The notes: generated by a model not told the origin, from the sequence alone. 59,586 bases of DNA from an uncultured Clostridia bacterium (GCA_944387505.1 CALXFG010000005.1:1-59586); one strand, 5' to 3'; positions 9,232 to 18,555 are shown, numbered from the stretch's first letter. Translations and numbers: made by a program.

Positions 9232-9909
9232 TTAATCTCTTCTCTTTCCAAAAATAGAAAGTATCCTTAAGAAAATATTGATAAAATCAAGATATAATTG
9301 CATAGCACAATAAATATAGATTTTTTCTTGATTAATATCTGGTTCTAATTGTAAAACTTTTATTTTATTAATATCATAAACAGTAACGCCAAAAAATACT
9401 GCTAAAATAAACCAGTCTAATATCAAATCTAATAAAGAACTATCAAAGAAAAATAAATTTATTAAGCTAAGTATTAAACCAACAATTAAGAATACACTCA
9501 AATATGTACGCCAACCACTTAAATCCTTATTTGTTTTATATCCAATCAGGCTTAAAATACCAAAAATAAAAGCAGAAGCAATAAATAAAGTGATAATTGA
9601 ATTTAATTCAAAAACAGCAAAAATGACAGATAATGTAACCCCATTTAAAGCAGCATATACGAAATACAGGATACCAACAACAATTGGTGGCAATTTTCTA
9701 AATAAAAGACTAAATAGCAAAACAGCAATCACTTCAATAATAAGTAATCCAGTAAAAGAATCTTCTAATAAAATCGTGTAAAATAATCCTGAAGAATATG
9801 TATACCATGCAATTAAAGCTGAACCTAATAAACCTAAAAACATCCAGAAAAATGTTTTTCCAAAAAGTTTATTTTCAGTAGGCATATTTCGAACTTCATT
9901 TTCTTCCAT
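9232..9909 (-). CDS. Bax inhibitor-1 / YccA family membrane protein
   Basis: About 225 aa with roughly seven TM segments from residue about 20 onward and the BI-1 C-terminal pattern DWFILAVFFGVTVYDINKIK, whose conserved acidic residues lie in the ion-conducting region of the family. Members are channel-like proteins implicated in Ca2+ leak; the bacterial role is poorly known. I chose the start at 9909 (MEENEVRN) because AAAGGGG lies just upstream; an earlier in-frame ATG at 9978 would add a hydrophobic stretch without a ribosome binding site. Monocistronic. Confidence 0.85.
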   Translation of the reverse strand: MEENEVRNMPTENKLFGKTFFWMFLGLLGSALIAWYTYSSGLFYTILLEDSFTGLLIIEVIAVLLFSLLFRKLPPIVVGILYFVYAALNGVTLSVIFAVFELNSIITLFIASAFIFGILSLIGYKTNKDLSGWRTYLSVFLIVGLILSLINLFFFDSSLLDLILDWFILAVFFGVTVYDINKIKVLQLEPDINQEKIYIYCAMQLYLDFINIFLRILSIFGKRRD

Positions 9910-10050
9910 ATCAAAACCCCTTTCAATATTATTTAAAATTAGTATACAAATAAAATAAAAAATATGCAATATATACAATTTAATTTTAAAATATTCTTAT
10001 TAGTATTCATTAAAAAGTGTGAATGTAACTGAAAAAAGGTTATGCATTTA

Positions 10051-10115
10051 TTGAAATTTTATTTAACATATGGCATAATAAAAATGTCGCATAGACAAAC
10101 GAACCTAATGCGACA
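10051..10115 (+). promoter_or_regulatory. Promoter and small leader hairpin before the AlkD-like gene
   Basis: TTGAAA and CATAAT with a 17-bp spacer at 10051-10079, followed by a perfect 8-bp hairpin TGTCGCAT / ATGCGACA at 10085-10115 just before the AAGGGAG ribosome binding site. The hairpin is in the 5' UTR and could affect translation or mark an operator. Confidence 0.5.
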
Positions 10116-10136
10116 AAAACAAAAAGGGAGTTATGT

Positions 10137-10838
10137 ATGAAACAAAAAATTAAGCAAGAATTAAAACAATTAGCAGATGAAAAATATAGAGAATTTCATA
10201 AAGGTTTATGCCCTGGTACAGAAAATATTTTAGGAATTAGAGTACCGGTTCTTAGAGATTATGCCAAAAAGTTATCAAAAGAATATGAGATTAGTGAATT
10301 ATTAAATTATATAGATAACGAATATTATGAAGAAATCATGTTACAAGGTATGCTCATTGGGTTAGAAAAAGACAAAGATAAAAATAAAGATATACAAAAT
10401 ATATTAAAAGATATAGAAGAATTTGTTCCTAAGATTGATAATTGGGCAGTTTGTGATGTGTTTTGCGCAGGATTAAAAATCACAAAAAAACATGTAAAAG
10501 AAATGTGGGATTTTCTGCAAAAATATGTGGCATCAGATAAAGAGTTTGAAATTCGATTTGGAGTGGTAATGATACTAGATTATTATATAACAGAAGAATA
10601 TTTAGAAAAAAATTTTGCCATATTTGATCATATAAAAAGTGATAGATATTATGTACAAATGGCAGTAGCATGGGCGATTTCTATTTGTTTGATTAAATTT
10701 TATGACAAGACAATAGAATACCTAAAACAGGCTAAACTAGATAAATTCACATATAACAAAGCATTACAAAAGGCAATAGAATCTTATCGAATATCAGATG
10801 AACAAAAAGCAGAATTAAGAAAAATGAAAAAAATGTAA
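10137..10838 (+). CDS. DNA alkylation repair protein, AlkD-like HEAT repeat glycosylase
   Basis: 233 aa, typical of the AlkC/AlkD superfamily. The opening ELKQLADEKYREFHKGLCPG and the segment NILGIRVPVLRDYAKKL are family features, followed by alpha-helical HEAT repeats (DNWAVCDVF; RFGVVMILDYYI). Family members excise N3- and N7-alkylpurines without base flipping. Single gene with its own promoter. Substrate range cannot be inferred. Confidence 0.87.
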   Translation: MKQKIKQELKQLADEKYREFHKGLCPGTENILGIRVPVLRDYAKKLSKEYEISELLNYIDNEYYEEIMLQGMLIGLEKDKDKNKDIQNILKDIEEFVPKIDNWAVCDVFCAGLKITKKHVKEMWDFLQKYVASDKEFEIRFGVVMILDYYITEEYLEKNFAIFDHIKSDRYYVQMAVAWAISICLIKFYDKTIEYLKQAKLDKFTYNKALQKAIESYRISDEQKAELRKMKKM

Positions 10839-10846
10839 AATTATAT

Positions 10847-10874
10847 TTGATTAAAATTATTTTTATGTTATAGT
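10847..10874 (+). promoter_or_regulatory. Sigma-A-type promoter for the GH18 gene
   Basis: TTGATT and TATAGT with a 16-bp spacer, about 105 bases before the chosen start at 10980. Confidence 0.5.
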
Positions 10875-10979
10875 AATAAAGAAAGTTTATATAATCGAGT
10901 GAAAAACCGAATGAAAAAATTCGAAGCACAGAAATTTATAAGAAATATAAAAATAAAAAGAAGTACAAAGGAGAGAAGA

Positions 10980-12707
10980 ATGGGAAAAGGAAGAAGAAAA
11001 TTAGGAAAAGAAGCAAAAAGAATGTCATATGGAGATGTAGATAAAAAGAAAAAAATGATTATTAGAACAGGAATCATTATAGTAGCTATTATCGTATTAT
11101 TTATGATTGCTATGATAGCGAATAACTATATTATCCTAGATAAAAACACAACAACGAATTTGATTATCAATAATAAAAATGTAACATCAGATTTACGAAA
11201 TGATATCATACAAGAAGATGGTGTTATTTATTTATCAGAAGATGATATTGCCAATTTTTTTGACAAACATATTTATTTAGAGGACGAAAATAATAGAATG
11301 ATTACGACTTATCATACAAAAATAGCAGAGGTTAGTTTAGATGAAAATGTGATAAATGTTAATGGCGAAAACAAAAGGACATCTGCACATGCAATGGAAA
11401 GAGATGGTGTTATTTATATACCGATTTCAGAAATGACAGAAGTGTATGACATAGAAATTGGAAATATAGAAGAGACTAAAGTGATTACAATGGATTCATT
11501 AGACAGAGAACAAAAGAAAGCAACAGTTGCATCTAGCGTAGCAGTAAAATCTTCAACGAATTTTATAGCAAAAACAGTAGATAGAATAGCAAAAGGAGAT
11601 TCTGTTATTGTTATATCTTCTGATGGAGGTTATTCTAGAATTAGAACAGAAAATGGAAAACTTGGTTATGTAAAAACGGATAAATTAGAAAATGAATATA
11701 TTGCTAGAGAAGCGATTCCGGAAGAAAAGCAAATTGAAGGAAAAATCAATATGACATGGGATTACTATTCAGAAGTTGCTAGTGCACCTGATAGAACAGG
11801 AACAACCATAGAAGGTATCAATGTGGTATCACCAGCCTTCTTCTACATAGACGAAGATGGAAACTTTAGAGAAAATATAGGAGAAAGCGGAGAAGCATAT
11901 GTGGATTGGGCACATGGTAATGGTTATAAAGTATGGCCAATGGTTTCTAATGCACCAGCAGCACATGAAAGTTTAGAGATTACATCAGAAATTATGAATA
12001 GCTATGAAAATAGAAAAGAGTTAATTGAGCAAATTGTTGATGCATGTGTAGAATATGATTTAGATGGAATTAATATAGATTTTGAAAATATGAAACAAGA
12101 AGATATTGATTTATATTCAAGATTTATTATAGAGTTAACACCAAGATTAGACGACATGGGAAAAGTGGTATCAGTAGATGTAACAGCACCCGATGGTGGT
12201 GAAACATGGTCAATGTGTTTTGACAGAAATGTCATTGGAGATGTAGCAGACTATATTGTATTTATGGCATATGACCAAAATGGTATATCTAGTACAACAC
12301 CAGGCACAACAGCAGGATATAATTGGATTACATTAAACTTAGTAAAATTCTTACAAACAGAAGAAATAGAATCAGATAAATTAATATTAGGAATTCCATT
12401 CTATACAAGACTATGGATAGAAGATGCAAATGGAGATGTTGTAAGAAATCCAACCGTCAATATGGAGGATATAGAAGAAGTTTTACCAGATGGTATTCAA
12501 AAAACATGGGATGATGAGTTAAAACAATATTATGTAGAATATCAAGATGGAGAATACACAAGAAAAATGTGGATAGAAGATGTAGAATCATTAAAAGCAA
12601 AAGTTTCTCTAGTTAATGAAAATAATTTAGCAGGTGTTGCTTCTTGGCAAAAAGGAATGGAAACAGATGATGTATGGCCAATGCTAAAAGAAGAACTTGG
12701 ACAATAG
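10980..12707 (+). CDS. Membrane-anchored GH18 glycosidase with copper-amine-oxidase-like and SH3 domains
   Basis: 575 aa. A basic N-terminus (about 1-25) leads into one TM helix (about 27-50, IIRTGIIIVAIIVLFMIAMIA). Next come an amine-oxidase N-domain-like region (about 60-165), a bacterial SH3 module (about 170-230) and a GH18 barrel (about 250-560). The barrel keeps DLDGINIDFEN with the catalytic DxxDxDxE pattern. Likely acts on peptidoglycan or other amino-sugar polymer outside the membrane, as do YaaH/YdhD-like clostridial proteins. Start at 10980 is set by AAAGGAG; an upstream in-frame ATG at 10899 lacks one. Confidence 0.87.
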   Translation: MGKGRRKLGKEAKRMSYGDVDKKKKMIIRTGIIIVAIIVLFMIAMIANNYIILDKNTTTNLIINNKNVTSDLRNDIIQEDGVIYLSEDDIANFFDKHIYLEDENNRMITTYHTKIAEVSLDENVINVNGENKRTSAHAMERDGVIYIPISEMTEVYDIEIGNIEETKVITMDSLDREQKKATVASSVAVKSSTNFIAKTVDRIAKGDSVIVISSDGGYSRIRTENGKLGYVKTDKLENEYIAREAIPEEKQIEGKINMTWDYYSEVASAPDRTGTTIEGINVVSPAFFYIDEDGNFRENIGESGEAYVDWAHGNGYKVWPMVSNAPAAHESLEITSEIMNSYENRKELIEQIVDACVEYDLDGINIDFENMKQEDIDLYSRFIIELTPRLDDMGKVVSVDVTAPDGGETWSMCFDRNVIGDVADYIVFMAYDQNGISSTTPGTTAGYNWITLNLVKFLQTEEIESDKLILGIPFYTRLWIEDANGDVVRNPTVNMEDIEEVLPDGIQKTWDDELKQYYVEYQDGEYTRKMWIEDVESLKAKVSLVNENNLAGVASWQKGMETDDVWPMLKEELGQ

Positions 12708-12775
12708 GGACGTGTCAAAATGAACGAAAAATGCTCAAAAGGGACAGACCTCAATATGGTTTGTTCCTTTTATTG
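12706..12775 (+). terminator. Terminator built from GGGAC-type repeats after the GH18 gene
   Basis: GGGACGTGTCAAAATGAACG is followed by a hairpin GGGACAGACC...GGTTTGTTCC with a T-rich tail. The GGGACGTGTC and GGGACAGACC wording recurs at 36252-36378 and near 41340. Confidence 0.6.
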
Positions 12776-13005
12776 TTACAGTTCAGACAATCTCCATTAA
12801 GGGGAACGCTATGGTGAATTTTTAAAGTTCTCGGCTACCCTCCGATTCCCGTTTAAGAAATTCTAATAGCTAAATCGTAACAATACCCGGAAACAGGCCC
12901 CTTTACGACTTAGCTATAAGAATTTCTAAAACGACTCCGGTCGCATTCGAACATTTAAAAATTCACCATAGCGTTCCCCTTAATGGAGATTGTCTGAACT
13001 GTAAC
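12775..13005. repeat. Long palindromic repeat element E3 (subfamily 2, opposite orientation to E2)
   Basis: Begins GTTACAGTTCAGAC and ends GTCTGAACTGTAAC. Outer arms of about 48 bases pair almost perfectly. The core repeats that of the 3526 element in reverse complement: TCTCGGCTACCCT, GATTCCCGTTTAAG, CGTAACAATACCCG, TTACGACTTA, ACGACTCCGGTCGCATTC. The arm sequence (CAATCTCCATTAAGGGGAAC) is unrelated to that of E2, yet still pairs with its own partner arm. Confidence 0.87.
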
Positions 13006-13044
13006 ATTTTTTTAAAATTCATTTGGAAAAGCATTAGAAAATCC

Positions 13045-13072
13045 TTGACAACAGTAATTTCAATGGTATAAT
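13045..13072 (+). promoter_or_regulatory. Sigma-A-type promoter of sigH
   Basis: TTGACA and TATAAT with a 16-bp spacer, 35 bases upstream of the sigH start. Confidence 0.7.
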
Positions 13073-13107
13073 ACTAATAAAGTGACACTTTGGAGGGATT
13101 TTGACGA

Positions 13108-13755
13108 ATGCAAAAGGAAAATGTATTTTTTTCTGTAGATAAATTTGACGGAATGACAGATGAACAAATTGTATTAGAAGTACAAAAGGGCGATAAACAA
13201 GCTTTATCATATTTAATGAATAAATATAAAGAATTAGTAAATATAAAAGTTAGTAAATACTTTATGGTTGGAGCAGAAAGAGATGATATTGTCCAAGAAG
13301 GTTTAATAGGACTTTTCAAAGCAATCAAAATGTTTAAAAAAGATAAAAACAATAGTTTTAAATCATTTGCCAATATGTGTATTGAAAGGCAATTAATTAC
13401 AGCGATAAAATCATCAACAAGACAAAAACATATGCCATTAAATTCTTATTTATCATTAAATGCTTCAGCATATGATAACGAAGAAGAAAATGGAATAGAA
13501 TTGATTAATACATTAGACAATAAGATGGTAGAAGACCCATTAGAAACGGTGATGAAAAAAGAATATTATAAACAGATTGAAAGTTCAATAGAAAAATCAT
13601 TAAGCACATTTGAAAAACAAGTGTTAGATGGATATGTAAAAGGTTACAGTTATGTAACAATTGCTAAAAAATTGGATTCACCAGTAAAATCAGTAGATAA
13701 TGCGATACAAAGAATTCGAAAAAAAGCCATTAAAAATATGTTAAATGAACTTTAA
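13108..13755 (+). CDS. sigH: RNA polymerase sporulation sigma factor SigH (Spo0H)
   Basis: 215 aa, the SigH length. Region 2 carries the polymerase-binding and -10 recognition part (DDIVQEGLIGLFKAIKMFK...SFKSFANMCIERQLITAIKSS) and region 4 is at the C-terminus (STFEKQVLDGYVKGYSYVTIAKKL...SVDNAIQRIRKKA). It directs early sporulation transcription, including the spoIIA operon, which here lies 6 kb downstream. Monocistronic with a consensus promoter; the stop is followed at once by a hairpin containing a GGGGACGGACTCA loop. Confidence 0.93.
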   Translation: MQKENVFFSVDKFDGMTDEQIVLEVQKGDKQALSYLMNKYKELVNIKVSKYFMVGAERDDIVQEGLIGLFKAIKMFKKDKNNSFKSFANMCIERQLITAIKSSTRQKHMPLNSYLSLNASAYDNEEENGIELINTLDNKMVEDPLETVMKKEYYKQIESSIEKSLSTFEKQVLDGYVKGYSYVTIAKKLDSPVKSVDNAIQRIRKKAIKNMLNEL

Positions 13756-13790
13756 GGGAAATTGGGGACGGACTCATTTTTCCCTTTTTT
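13755..13790 (+). terminator. Terminator with GGGGACGGACTCA loop after sigH
   Basis: AGGGAAA pairs with TTTCCCT, the loop is TTGGGGACGGACTCATT, and a T6 tail follows. The same loop motif recurs at 123-150, 19129, 19567, 44463, 45313 and 45395, several times inside equivalent stems. 13791-13932 holds nothing else that I can identify. Confidence 0.7.
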
Positions 13791-13932
13791 ATCATATTAC
13801 ATAGTTAACATGGAGCAAGATTTGTTATTGATATTTTAAAATCTTTATAGTAAAATATAAGGAAAGTATGCTATATACGTAATCATAGAATTCTAAAGAT
13901 TTTTACATATATAATAAAATGGAGGAAAAAAG

Positions 13933-14404
13933 GTGAAAGAAAGATATAGAACGTTGTCAGCAGTCATGTTAATGTTAATTAGAGAAAACAATGGAACAGA
14001 AGAAATTTTATTGCAAAAAAGAAAAAATACAGGTTATATGGATGGTTATTGGGATTATTCAGCAACTCGGGCATGTTGAGAATATGGAAAGTATGAAAAT
14101 GGCAATGAGAAGAGAAGCAAAAGAAGAATTGTGTATTGATATTGATGTTCATGATTTAGAATTTGTTTCATTAATCCATAAAATTAATGGAATTGATACA
14201 ATTTACTATAATGGATACTTTAGAGCTAAAAAATGGAGAGGAGAGCCAAGAATTGGAGAGCCGAATAAAAATGAGGAAATAAGATGGTTTGATATTCATA
14301 ATCTTCCTGAAAATTTAGTTGATGATAGGAAAGAAGCTATTAAAAACTATATACAAAGAATACCATACAGTGAATTTGGTTGGGAGGAAAGAAATCTAAA
14401 GTAA
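13933..14404 (+). CDS. Nudix hydrolase requiring a +1 frameshift at CGG 14068-14070
   Basis: GTG at 13933 behind GGAGG opens 45 codons (KERYRTLSAVMLMLIRE...GYMDGYWDYSAT), then CGG, GCA, TGT and a stop at 14077. Skipping the C of CGG continues as GHVENMESMKMAMRREAKEEL, a perfect Nudix box whose first, invariant Gly is the GGG codon created by the shift. The restored protein is about 156 aa. Both halves are intact and have no other lesion. The gene could be a fresh pseudogene, but four other genes in this window show the same CGG event, so recoding is favoured. Followed by a HAD phosphatase gene. Confidence 0.85.
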
Positions 14405-14415
14405 AGGAGAAATAT

Positions 14416-15288
14416 ATGATACAATTATTGGCAAGTGATTTAGATGGAACAATTGTATATAATAATGAAATAACAACAATGGATTTAGAAGCAGTCAGAG
14501 AATTGAAACAAGTGAATGTCAAATTTGTAATTTGTACAGGAAAAACATATGCCATGACAAAAAATATATGTTCTCAATTAGAACCAGCATATGGGATTTT
14601 TGGAAATGGAACACAAATTATGAATATACAAAAAGGTAAAGAAATTATTAGAAATACCATAACAAATGCACAAGTGATAGATTGTTTGAAAATAGCTAAA
14701 AAACATGAATTACATGTACATATTTATACAGATAATAAAATTATTGCACAAGAGAATTTAAATTATATGGCATATAGAAACTATATTTTATATAAAGATC
14801 AAGTAGAATTTGAAATAGTGGACTCTATAGAAAATTATATAAGAGAAAAAAATCCTAATATATTAAAATTGATTTTATCAGGGGAAAAAGAATTGGTAAA
14901 AGTAAAAAATGAAATTGAATCAAAGGAAAAGGTAACAGCCATACGAATAAAGAAATGTGGAAAATATATTGATAAAGTTGTTGGTAAGGAATATGAATAT
15001 TTAGATATTGTACCGAAGCATATAACAAAATATCAAGCTTTAATGCAATTAAGCGTATATTTGGGTATACCAATGGAGCAAATTATGACTATAGGAGATA
15101 ATATCAATGATATAGAAATGATAAAACATGCAGGAATTGGAGTAGCAATAGGTGGTAGTTATAAAAGAGTACAAAATGTTGCTTCATATGTAACGAAAAA
15201 TACAGTAAAAACAGGAGGATTTGCAGAAGCAATTGATAAATTTTTAATAGAAACAAGGAGTGAAAATGTATACAGTAGAAGAATTTGA
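14416..15288 (+). CDS. Cof-type HAD phosphatase
   Basis: 290 aa. Motif I is SDLDGTIV, motif II a Cys-Thr-Gly segment (FVICTGKT) and motif III/IV TIGDNINDIEMIKHAG, with a C2-type cap between them. Such proteins dephosphorylate sugar phosphates, pyridoxal phosphate or FMN-like molecules; substrate unknown. The start at ATG 14416 follows AAAGGAG. It overlaps the start of recX by about 23 bp, indicating cotranscription. Confidence 0.87.
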   Translation: MIQLLASDLDGTIVYNNEITTMDLEAVRELKQVNVKFVICTGKTYAMTKNICSQLEPAYGIFGNGTQIMNIQKGKEIIRNTITNAQVIDCLKIAKKHELHVHIYTDNKIIAQENLNYMAYRNYILYKDQVEFEIVDSIENYIREKNPNILKLILSGEKELVKVKNEIESKEKVTAIRIKKCGKYIDKVVGKEYEYLDIVPKHITKYQALMQLSVYLGIPMEQIMTIGDNINDIEMIKHAGIGVAIGGSYKRVQNVASYVTKNTVKTGGFAEAIDKFLIETRSENVYSRRI

Positions 15289-15712
15289 TAAGGAGAAAAC
15301 AAAAGTATTAAAATATGTATTATATAAAAAAAGAAGCGAAAATGAAATTAGAAAAAAATTTGAAAGAGAGATAGAGGAAAATTTATTAGAGGATATTATT
15401 GCCTATTTAAAGGAGGCAAAATACATAGATGATAAAGAATATATCAGAAAAACAATCAATAATTTTATGGCTTTGAAAAATTTGTCAATACGAGAAATTG
15501 AGTATAAGTTATATAGCAAAGGAATCAAAAAAGAAGATATAGAAGATTATATCTATGAAAATAAAGAAGACTTAAACCAGTATGAAATAAAATCAGCGAA
15601 AAATATTGTGAATAAAAAAGTAACATCATTAGAATTAGAAGAAATAAAGCAATATCTAATGAAAAAAGGATATAAAAAAGAAAATATTGCAACTGCTCTT
15701 GAAGATATATAA
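15266..15712 (+). CDS. recX: Regulatory protein RecX
   Basis: 148 aa, all-helical, with the tandem three-helix pattern of RecX: VLKYVLYKKRSENEIRKKF, YLKEAKYIDDKEYIRKTINNF and YLMKKGYKKENIATALEDI. RecX binds RecA filaments and limits their growth. ATG 15266 is set by AAGGAG five bases upstream; a GTG at 15260 would overlap that site. It lies far from recA, as is common. Confidence 0.8.
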   Translation: MYTVEEFDKEKTKVLKYVLYKKRSENEIRKKFEREIEENLLEDIIAYLKEAKYIDDKEYIRKTINNFMALKNLSIREIEYKLYSKGIKKEDIEDYIYENKEDLNQYEIKSAKNIVNKKVTSLELEEIKQYLMKKGYKKENIATALEDI

Positions 15713-15801
15713 GAATAGATAATATATTTTTTTGATAAAATGAGGCTTATATTATGAGGAGCAAGATTTAGGTCTATAAGAATAAAAAGAGGAGAGAGAC
15801 A

Positions 15802-16551
15802 ATGTCGATATTAACATTAGAAACAAAAAAATATGCCATTAAAATAGAAAATTTTGAAGGCCCTTTAGATTTATTATGTCATTTGATAGAGAAAAATAAA
15901 ATGAATATATATGATATTCACTTAAATGAAATTACAGATCAATATATACAATATTTAAATCAAATGGAAGAAATGAATTTAGAAATTGCCAGTGAATTTA
16001 TTGTTATGGCATCTACTTTATTATATTTAAAATCAAAAAATTTGCTTCCAAAACAAGAAGAGGAAGAAGAAGAATTAACAGAGGAAGAATTAATTAGAAG
16101 AATCATTGAATATAAAAAGTTTAAAGAAATCAGTAAAGTATTAAAACAAAATTACAGTCAAAACGGAAATCGATATTATAAAAATCAAGAAGATATTGAA
16201 CTTCCAAAACAAAAAATAGAAAAAGACTATGATAATATGGTTATTCCTGATATCTATAAAAATTTAATAGAAAAGAATCGTGCAAAAATCAATCAAAATG
16301 CCAAAAATATTGAAAAAATTGCAATAGTAGAAAATTATACAGTTGCGAGTAAAGTAAAAGAAATGTTTAAAGTATTAGTAAAACAAAAACGATTTGTGTT
16401 TAATAAATTATTCTCATTAAATAAGCATAATAAGCAAGAAGTGGTAACAGCATTTAGTGGATTATTAGAAATGTCAAGAAGAAAAAAAGTAGAAACGACA
16501 CAAGAAGAACTATTTGGAGATATTACTGTTGAGAAAACCAAAAGAGCATAA
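15802..16551 (+). CDS. scpA: Segregation and condensation protein A
   Basis: 249 aa. The N-terminal kleisin motif NFEGPLDLLCHLIEKNKMNIYDI binds SMC, and the C-terminal winged helix (VTAFSGLLEMSRRKKVETTQEELFGDI) binds the other SMC head. Residues 85-95 are a Glu run. scpA is usually followed by scpB, but here a terminator and then an unrelated gene follow, so scpB must lie elsewhere. Confidence 0.92.
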   Translation: MSILTLETKKYAIKIENFEGPLDLLCHLIEKNKMNIYDIHLNEITDQYIQYLNQMEEMNLEIASEFIVMASTLLYLKSKNLLPKQEEEEEELTEEELIRRIIEYKKFKEISKVLKQNYSQNGNRYYKNQEDIELPKQKIEKDYDNMVIPDIYKNLIEKNRAKINQNAKNIEKIAIVENYTVASKVKEMFKVLVKQKRFVFNKLFSLNKHNKQEVVTAFSGLLEMSRRKKVETTQEELFGDITVEKTKRA

Positions 16552-16560
16552 GAAATGAAG

Positions 16561-16612
16561 AAAGAATCATGTAAAAAAGCTTATGGCTATCATACATGAT
16601 TCTTTATTGTCT
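16561..16612 (+). terminator. Terminator after scpA
   Basis: AAAGAATCATGT pairs perfectly with ACATGATTCTTT, followed by ATTGTCTT. The T tract is weak. Bases 16613-16743 hold a short hairpin (GCAATC/GATTGC) and a possible TTGACA at 16681, but no gene. Confidence 0.6.
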
Positions 16613-16743
16613 TAGCCAACAAGGTTCTGGGGTACCCGACTGCAATCTTTGATTGCTATATCGTGTCAGTTTCTTATTTGTTGACAAATTATGTATACTG
16701 ATATAAAATATATTGTATAAAAATAGTAGGAGGTAACAATGAT

Positions 16744-17844
16744 ATGGAAAAAATGAATAAAGAAGCATATCAACGGTTAAAACACAGAAAGGAGCAACTG
16801 GAGGCTAGAGTAGAAAGAGATGTTCCGGGACCTGAAAGGGAAACTGCCAAAAGACTTTTGAAAAAAGTTTCTAAACGGTTAGAGGAGTTTGAAAAAGCTA
16901 ATGGCATTATTCATGAAGAAACAACAGAGACAGTAGAAGAGGAGAAGGAGTACAGGGAATTTTATACTACGAGTAGTAAAAGTAATTCTAAATTTGGGGA
17001 ATTTGTTAAAAAGAATTTTGGATCATTTGAAAATTTCTTTTCATTTATGGAAGGTGTTGCTAAGAAGTTTGAAGAGGAATGCAAAAAGAATTCAAGAAAC
17101 CATAATGGTTATAGCAAATGGTATGATTATGAAGAACCCAAAGAATATTATCAGGAAGAAACTCGTTCAGTGGACGAGCTAATTAAAGACTTAGGAATTC
17201 TATATCTGATTTTCGGGAGTACCTATCAAACATATTTTAATTACCATATTTATAAGGTAAGATTTTTGAAACAAATCGAAAAAAAGGGTGCTTTCTTTAG
17301 AGTGAAGGCAAATATCTATGAAGATGATGAACTAATTTGCAAAGGAATCCAAATTGGATTCTGGCCTTTTCATAAAGGAGACGACAAGGTTGGCGATATG
17401 GAATGGTCTGCAAAAGATAATAAAGTCTTTAAAAAATATGATGAAAGGAGTACACCGACTAGAGTATTCTTAGTAAAAATCCTGAAAGAAATGCAGGAGT
17501 TGTGGAATAGCTATTTTGATGAAGAAGTAGAAAAACTTCCTGACAAATCTCAAAAATACAACTTTGTGACAGTTACAATGTCTAAAGAAGAACGTCGGAG
17601 AAGGATTAGAGAGATTTCCCAAAATCTGTATCCTCAAAAATTTGATAGGATGAAGGATATATTGATTGAGACAGATAAGCAATATAAAGATTTGGCGGAC
17701 TATCTTGAAACATCAGGGTTGGTCTATGAAGTAAGAGAAAATGCTATATATGTATGGCACTATCATTATAATAAGTATTTTAAACTCATAGGATACAACT
17801 TAACTGGTCGTGACAAGGTGTTAAATTTGTTACCAGAGCAATAA
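16744..17844 (+). CDS. Hypothetical protein with foreign-looking codon use
   Basis: 366 aa, not recognised. The N-terminal 60 residues are a charged helix (KHRKEQLEARVERDV...KKVSKRLEEFEK), followed by a low-complexity acidic/aromatic stretch and a mixed alpha/beta C-terminal half with a short hydrophobic patch (GILYLIFGSTYQTYF). No signal peptide. Codon use is less AT-rich than its neighbours and includes three in-frame CGG Arg codons (16774, 16876, 17596), which native genes here avoid. Preceded by AGGAGG. It probably arrived by transfer; whether it is translated correctly in this host is an open question. Confidence 0.75.
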   Translation: MEKMNKEAYQRLKHRKEQLEARVERDVPGPERETAKRLLKKVSKRLEEFEKANGIIHEETTETVEEEKEYREFYTTSSKSNSKFGEFVKKNFGSFENFFSFMEGVAKKFEEECKKNSRNHNGYSKWYDYEEPKEYYQEETRSVDELIKDLGILYLIFGSTYQTYFNYHIYKVRFLKQIEKKGAFFRVKANIYEDDELICKGIQIGFWPFHKGDDKVGDMEWSAKDNKVFKKYDERSTPTRVFLVKILKEMQELWNSYFDEEVEKLPDKSQKYNFVTVTMSKEERRRRIREISQNLYPQKFDRMKDILIETDKQYKDLADYLETSGLVYEVRENAIYVWHYHYNKYFKLIGYNLTGRDKVLNLLPEQ

Positions 17845-17916
17845 TTTTGTTGTTATTGTTTAAATTCCAAAAAGAAGGGAAAACTAATTACAGAACTAAG
17901 AAGCAAGGTGATGTAA

Positions 17917-18555
17917 TTGGTTTTTCTTTTTATTTTATTAATATTTCTAGTTTTGGTATTGGTTATTTTAACTTCTAAATTAGATATTAGAATGATAAAT
18001 TTAATCATAGATTCACAAAGTAAAAAGCATATAAATGATAGATATGAAATTATTATAAAGTTAAAAATTTTTGGTAATATACCAGTTTTAAAACTTACAC
18101 TAAATAAGAATAAACTAGGAAAAATACAACAATCATGGAAAATGAATGAAAAAGTTAAACAATTAGAAAGGGACATTCTGAAAAATAAGAATAAGTTTGA
18201 TAAGCAAATCATAAAAGGATTAAAAGAATTGAGCCAAAGTATTTATGTGGAGAATTTAGAGTTAGAAATAGAATTGGGAACAGAAAATGCATTTTTAACA
18301 GCTATGTTAGTTGCCATCTTTTCAAGTATATTATCTATTGTTTTTTCAAGAATTCACATAAGAGAAAGAAATTTTTTATATGAGATAGAACCAGTTTATA
18401 GGAATGAAAATTCTATAAAAATTGAAATTTCTGGTATATTTCAAATAAAACTGATACATATTATAAATACTATATATGTATTAAATAAAAAAGGAGGAAG
18501 GAAAAATCATGAGCGAACATCCAATAGAAGGTCTTATGACTACAGCTATGAGTAG
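17917..18555 (+). CDS. DUF2953 domain protein
   Basis: 212 aa. An N-terminal TM segment (LLIFLVLVLVILTS) is followed by a beta-rich domain with the DUF2953 pattern and a second hydrophobic segment near residue 130 (AFLTAMLVAIFSSILSIVFS). The family sits upstream of gerW/ytfJ in many spore formers, as here, where the two genes overlap by 47 bp. Function unknown; a membrane role in the spore programme is inferred from context. The likely start is TTG, placed by AAGGTGA. Confidence 0.8.
   Translation: MVFLFILLIFLVLVLVILTSKLDIRMINLIIDSQSKKHINDRYEIIIKLKIFGNIPVLKLTLNKNKLGKIQQSWKMNEKVKQLERDILKNKNKFDKQIIKGLKELSQSIYVENLELEIELGTENAFLTAMLVAIFSSILSIVFSRIHIRERNFLYEIEPVYRNENSIKIEISGIFQIKLIHIINTIYVLNKKGGRKNHERTSNRRSYDYSYE

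Noticed and set aside
16607..16743. A tRNA-like GGTTC..GGGGTACCC segment before the 16744 gene
   Set aside because: No acceptor stem or anticodon arm can be formed; only a small hairpin is present.
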